A stretch of DNA of 9,746 bases from NCBI GenBank assembly GCA_024688095.1, contig JAILEJ010000008.1:1-9746 (forward strand). Reading direction: 5' to 3'. A program made the position numbers and the translations under genes. The notes below the pieces were generated by a model. It saw only the letters and a program-made list of their open reading frames with translations, had not been told where the DNA came from and ran no database searches. This document shows, piece after piece, positions 6,441 to 9,746 of this stretch. Source of the stretch: Butyrivibrio sp. GTDB taxonomy: Bacteria; Bacillota; Clostridia; Lachnospirales; Lachnospiraceae. How positions within the stretch are numbered: the first letter of the stretch is position 1; the number at the start of each line of letters is the position of its first letter.

Positions 6441-8444
6441 ATGAAAATTTATGTTGATGCAAAAGCATGTCTTGATGGAAACGGCACAAAAGAATCACCT
6501 TTTAAAAAAATCAATGATGCGGCTCAAATAGCAAAAGCAGGTGATGAAGTAATTGTCGCACCAGGAATCTATAGAGAGCACGTAATTCCAAGATTTGGCG
6601 GCACAGAGGATTGCCGGATAATTTATAGAAGCTCAGAGCCTCTTGGAGCACATATTACAGGTGCTGAAACGCCAGAACATTGGACTCTATACAAAGATAA
6701 TACATGGATGTGCGAAATTGATAACAGTATATTTGGCACATATAATCCTTATACAACCTTTGTAGGTGGTGATTGGTATTTTGCTCCTGTAGTAAGGCAT
6801 ACTGGAGCTGTTTATTTAAATGACAGACAGCTTTATGAAACAGAAACTCTTGAAGAATGTTTAAAAGGCGATATTTATGAATATTCCTGGGAACCAGAGT
6901 GGTCTGTTTATAAATGGTACACTGAACAGAAAAATGGCAAGACAATTATTTATGCAAATTTCCAGGGCAAAAATCCTAATGAAGAAAATGTAGATATAAA
7001 CGTTAGAAGAAACTGCTTTATGCCTCTGGAAAATGAACTTAATTATATTACAGTAAGTGGCTTTAAAATAGATAAAGCTGCTACTACCTGGGCACCACCT
7101 GCATCATATCAGGATGGAATGATTGGTCCACACTGGGCAAAGGGCTGGATAATTGAAGACTGTGAAATCAGTAATAGTAAGTGCTGCGGTATTTCACTCG
7201 GAAAATATCTTGACCCGGAAAATGACCAGTACTTTACCCATAAACATGTAAAAAGTCCTACTCAGATGGAAAGAGATGCAGTATGCCGTGGTCAATATCA
7301 TGGCTGGATTAAAGAAAGAATTGGAAGCCATATTATTAGAAGATGTCATATACATCACTGCGAGCAGACAGGTATCGTAGGAAGACAGGGCGCAGTATTC
7401 TCACTTATAGAAGACAACCATATTCATAATATAAATAATATGCAGCAGCTAGGTGGTGCAGAAATTTCAGGAATAAAGCTTCATGCAGCAATTGATGTGA
7501 CAATGAGAAGAAATCATATTCATCATTGCACAATGGGAATCTGGTGTGATTGGGAAGCTCAGGGAACCCGTATTTCTCAAAACCTTCTTCATGATAACCA
7601 TGCTCCATCTGATAGCTTCAAGAACGCACCGGGAGCAATGATGTGTCAGGATATTTTTATAGAAGTAGGACATGGTCCAACACTAATAGACAATAATATT
7701 TGTCTTTCAAAAGTATCCTGTAGACTTGCTACTGAAGGTGTTGCAATGGTTCATAACCTGTTTCTTGGCTCTTTTACTTCAGTTGGAGGTGGTACAGATC
7801 ATATTATGAAAAATGGAAAGCCATGTATACGATATACACCTTACCATATAAAACACAGAACTGAAGTTGCTGGTTTTATGACAATTCTTCATGGTGATGA
7901 CAGAGCTTATAACAATATTTTTATTCAGTATTATCCAGCAGCAAATTCTGAAACCAAAGAAGATATGGGCTTTACCATGGAAGATAATACTGTTACCGGA
8001 ACTTCAGTTTTTGATGAATATCCCACTTATGAAAATTGGATTTCTCAATTTGACCTTGACGGAAAAGCAGATATGGTAAAATTTGAAGAAGCTCATCTGG
8101 ACCATCTTCCTGTATGGATTGACGGAAATGCTTATCTTCAAGGCGCAAAATCCTGGGTAAATGAAAAAAATAAATTTATTTGTGATGCAGCTCCTGAAAT
8201 TAAACTTTACTGCGAAAATGGTAAATATATCTTAAAAACGAATCTTAATGAACTTATAAAAGATTTCAGAACTTGTATGATAAATACAGAAACTCTCGGA
8301 GAAGCCTTTGAACCAGAACAGAAATTTGAAAATAATGATGGTACACCTATCACATTTGATAGTGATTATAATGGAAACCATAGAACACTGGACATAATCC
8401 CTGGACCATTTGCATCTCTTGAAAATGAAATTGTCGTATTTTAA
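6441..8444 (+). CDS. GH120-type beta-xylosidase (right-handed beta-helix)
   Basis: This is a predicted retaining beta-xylosidase that releases xylose from xylo-oligosaccharides. At 667 residues it is close to Thermoanaerobacterium XylC, the GH120 reference I recall, which it resembles along its length. Shared blocks include an N-terminal DGNGTKESPFKKIN (12-25), IYANFQGKNPNEE (170-182), INVRRNCFMP (186-195), GPHWAKGWIIED (229-240), KERIGSHIIR (291-300) and GIKLHAAIDV (344-353). By comparison with XylC, D370 in WCDWEAQGT is the nucleophile and E408 in FIEVGHG is the acid/base. They are 38 residues apart here against 23 in XylC, owing to an inserted loop around 386-402. There is no signal peptide, so the enzyme is cytoplasmic and depends on oligosaccharide import. 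AGGAGG lies 9 bases before the ATG. The divergent AraC-type gene is the probable regulator, and a strong terminator follows. The exact substrate is inferred. Confidence 0.9.
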   Translation: MKIYVDAKACLDGNGTKESPFKKINDAAQIAKAGDEVIVAPGIYREHVIPRFGGTEDCRIIYRSSEPLGAHITGAETPEHWTLYKDNTWMCEIDNSIFGTYNPYTTFVGGDWYFAPVVRHTGAVYLNDRQLYETETLEECLKGDIYEYSWEPEWSVYKWYTEQKNGKTIIYANFQGKNPNEENVDINVRRNCFMPLENELNYITVSGFKIDKAATTWAPPASYQDGMIGPHWAKGWIIEDCEISNSKCCGISLGKYLDPENDQYFTHKHVKSPTQMERDAVCRGQYHGWIKERIGSHIIRRCHIHHCEQTGIVGRQGAVFSLIEDNHIHNINNMQQLGGAEISGIKLHAAIDVTMRRNHIHHCTMGIWCDWEAQGTRISQNLLHDNHAPSDSFKNAPGAMMCQDIFIEVGHGPTLIDNNICLSKVSCRLATEGVAMVHNLFLGSFTSVGGGTDHIMKNGKPCIRYTPYHIKHRTEVAGFMTILHGDDRAYNNIFIQYYPAANSETKEDMGFTMEDNTVTGTSVFDEYPTYENWISQFDLDGKADMVKFEEAHLDHLPVWIDGNAYLQGAKSWVNEKNKFICDAAPEIKLYCENGKYILKTNLNELIKDFRTCMINTETLGEAFEPEQKFENNDGTPITFDSDYNGNHRTLDIIPGPFASLENEIVVF

Positions 8445-8450
8445 TAACAT

Positions 8451-8483
8451 AAAAGCCTCCTGATTTTTTGTCAGGAGGCTTTT
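8451..8483 (+). terminator. Strong intrinsic terminator of the xylosidase gene
   Basis: AAAAGCCTCCTGA (8451-8463) and TCAGGAGGCTTTT (8471-8483) make a perfect 13-bp stem with a 7-base T-rich loop. The stem begins 6 bases after the stop codon and ends in TTTT then CTT. The flanking A and T runs are symmetric, so it could work in both directions. Confidence 0.92.
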
Positions 8484-8572
8484 CTTATGATATCTTCCCA
8501 ATTTTTTCTCTCATTTTTTACAATATTTTATAGTGAATTGATTTCCCGATAAAAAAATAATAATCTATCATT

Positions 8573-8603
8573 TATCGAACATTTTTTTCTTATTTGTTCG
8601 ATA
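8573..8603. repeat. Inverted repeat, operator candidate upstream of the condensation-domain gene
   Basis: TATCGAACA (8573-8581) and TGTTCGATA (8595-8603) are perfect 9-base arms separated by 13 A/T-rich bases. Arm centres are 22 bp apart, about two helical turns, as for a dimeric regulator. It lies 115 bases before the ATG. A further CGATAA (8547-8552) lies upstream. A role as an RNA hairpin is less likely because no U-tract follows. I found no convincing -35/-10 pair anywhere in the 8484-8717 spacer. Confidence 0.45.
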
Positions 8604-8717
8604 TCTTGTGGTCAATTTCTTTCAATGTGTTCATTAACTCTTCCCATGTATAGAAAATGTAAATTTTATGTGATATTTTCTTACCTGTACTTAATAGTTC
8701 TTAGAGGAGAAATAAAA

Positions 8718-9746
8718 ATGGTAAAAAAGTTTCCATTAACAGCAGCTCAAAAACTTCATTACAGATGGATAAAAGAATATAAAACCCAGCAGGTTTCAGG
8801 ACTAAGTGTTGTCGCTTCACTGAAAGCTGATCTGGATTTTAAAATATTAAAAAAATCCATCAAGGAAGAACTTGATCGCTATAAATGCATGAGAGTTCAA
8901 TTTACAAAGCCTGACAAAAATGGTGACATTCAGCAGTACATTCCAGAGAAGGACAATATAGAAATTACTCTTAAAGATCTTTCAGATATGACAATGGATG
9001 AAGCTGATGACACAATGCAGCAATGGGCTTATCAGACTTTTGATGGTAATGACATACCAATGTGTGAAGTCTTCCTTATGAAGCTTCCTGATGGATACAA
9101 TGGCTTTTTTATTCATATAGATCATCGTCTCATGGATTCCTGCGGAGTAGTTGTAATGATAAATGACATAATGTCACTCTACACTCACTACAGATTTAAA
9201 TCTGAAAAACCTGCAGATTTGGCAGACTTTGAAGAAGTACTTGAAAATGATCTTAAGAAAGCTTCAAATGAAAAGCGTTTTGCCAAGGATAAAAAATTCT
9301 GGGATGACATGCTTGATCAGTGGGGAGAACCTCTTTATTCAGATATACAGGGGCCTTCAATTCTCGAGAAAGCTAGAGAAAAACATAATAATCCTGATTT
9401 AAGATCTGTTGATATAGAAAGAAAAGAACTTTTTGTAGCAGTTAAAGATTATAAGCTCGATGCAAACTCTACCAAAACTCTAATGGATTTTTGTATGAAT
9501 CATCAGCTTTCAATGACCAATCTTCTGCTTCTTGGAATAAGAACATATCTTTCCAAAGTAAATAATGGCCAGGAAGATATTTCAATTGAGAACTTCATTT
9601 CAAGACGTTCAACCAAAGACGAGTGGACTTCTGGAGGAAGCCGCACAATTATGTTTCCTTGTAGAACAGTAATCCCTGGAGATACAGATTTTCTTTCAGG
9701 TGCTTATGAAGTTCAGAACATGCAAAACCGCATATATATGCACAGT
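8718..9746 (+). CDS. Condensation-domain protein (NRPS-type), N-terminal 343 residues (C-terminus beyond right edge)
   Basis: The frame is open from 8718 to the window end. It resembles the condensation domains of nonribosomal peptide synthetases and related CoA- or carrier-protein-dependent acyltransferases, which join acyl groups to amines or alcohols. It opens directly with the domain: PLTAAQKLHYRW (6-17) fits the first core motif. The active-site HHxxxDG motif appears as DHRLMDS (135-141): the catalytic second His (H136) and the Asp (D140) are kept, while the first His is Asp and the Gly is Ser. The second half begins near 238. ISRRSTKDEW (294-303), GGSRTIMFPCR (306-316) fit the late GR...G.F.N..P.R motif. 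AGAGGAG lies 8 bases before the ATG. There is no signal peptide. Typical domains are about 430-450 residues, so whether this is stand-alone or the start of a multidomain synthetase cannot be seen. Family call good, reaction unknown. Confidence 0.82.
   Translation, partial: MVKKFPLTAAQKLHYRWIKEYKTQQVSGLSVVASLKADLDFKILKKSIKEELDRYKCMRVQFTKPDKNGDIQQYIPEKDNIEITLKDLSDMTMDEADDTMQQWAYQTFDGNDIPMCEVFLMKLPDGYNGFFIHIDHRLMDSCGVVVMINDIMSLYTHYRFKSEKPADLADFEEVLENDLKKASNEKRFAKDKKFWDDMLDQWGEPLYSDIQGPSILEKAREKHNNPDLRSVDIERKELFVAVKDYKLDANSTKTLMDFCMNHQLSMTNLLLLGIRTYLSKVNNGQEDISIENFISRRSTKDEWTSGGSRTIMFPCRTVIPGDTDFLSGAYEVQNMQNRIYMHS

Noticed and set aside
8576..8600. LexA-like box (CGAAC...GTTCG) upstream of the condensation-domain gene
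   Set aside because: The half-sites match the Gram-positive LexA consensus, but the spacing between GAAC and GTTC is far larger than the 4 bases LexA requires, so an SOS box is not supported.
8718..9746. Calling the right end a nonribosomal peptide synthetase gene cluster
   Set aside because: Only one partial condensation-like domain is visible; no adenylation, carrier or thioesterase domain lies in the window.

Overview
The window looks like chromosomal DNA of a low-GC anaerobic Firmicute. A Lachnospiraceae fibre degrader of the Butyrivibrio/Roseburia type is my best guess. The grounds are A+T-rich spacers, strong AGGAGG-type ribosome binding sites, sigma-A-like promoters, a class III fructose-1,6-bisphosphatase and a GH120 beta-xylosidase. 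The family assignments are recognition from memory of sequence motifs; the genus is inference.

Layout, left to right. On the minus strand: the first 269 codons of a MATE-family efflux pump (1-807, running off the left edge); a 164-bp spacer with an fbp terminator and a MATE promoter; class III fructose-1,6-bisphosphatase (972-2936) with its own promoter; a large secreted lipoprotein containing an RsiV-like (DUF3298-type) domain (3109-5172); and a cupin/AraC-type regulator (5213-6313). On the plus strand: a GH120-type beta-xylosidase (6441-8444), divergent from the regulator and closed by a strong hairpin terminator; then a 273-bp A+T-rich spacer; then the first 343 codons of a protein with a nonribosomal-peptide-type condensation domain (8718-9746, running off the right edge). 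No gene-free stretch exceeds 300 bases. I see no tRNA, rRNA, CRISPR array, insertion sequence or attachment site.

How the parts work together. The AraC-type regulator and the xylosidase share a 127-bp divergent promoter region. It holds a 15-bp palindrome and an extra half-site 31 bp away, so the regulator most likely controls the xylosidase in response to xylo-oligosaccharides (inference). The enzyme has no signal peptide and would cleave imported oligosaccharides in the cytoplasm. The lipoprotein follows the regulator by 40 bp but also has an extended -10 promoter at the regulator's stop codon, so it may be both co-transcribed and independently expressed. The bisphosphatase (gluconeogenesis) and the MATE pump look like separate transcription units. 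The condensation-domain gene starts another unit, possibly a small specialised-metabolite or acyl-transfer locus that continues beyond the window.

The points most worth a second look are: the lone condensation domain with a divergent active-site motif; the RsiV-like lipoprotein with no sigma factor beside it; an in-frame stop near that lipoprotein's end followed by 17 protein-like codons; the insertion between the two catalytic residues of the GH120 enzyme; and clustered TATCG/CGATA half-sites in the two plus-strand spacers.
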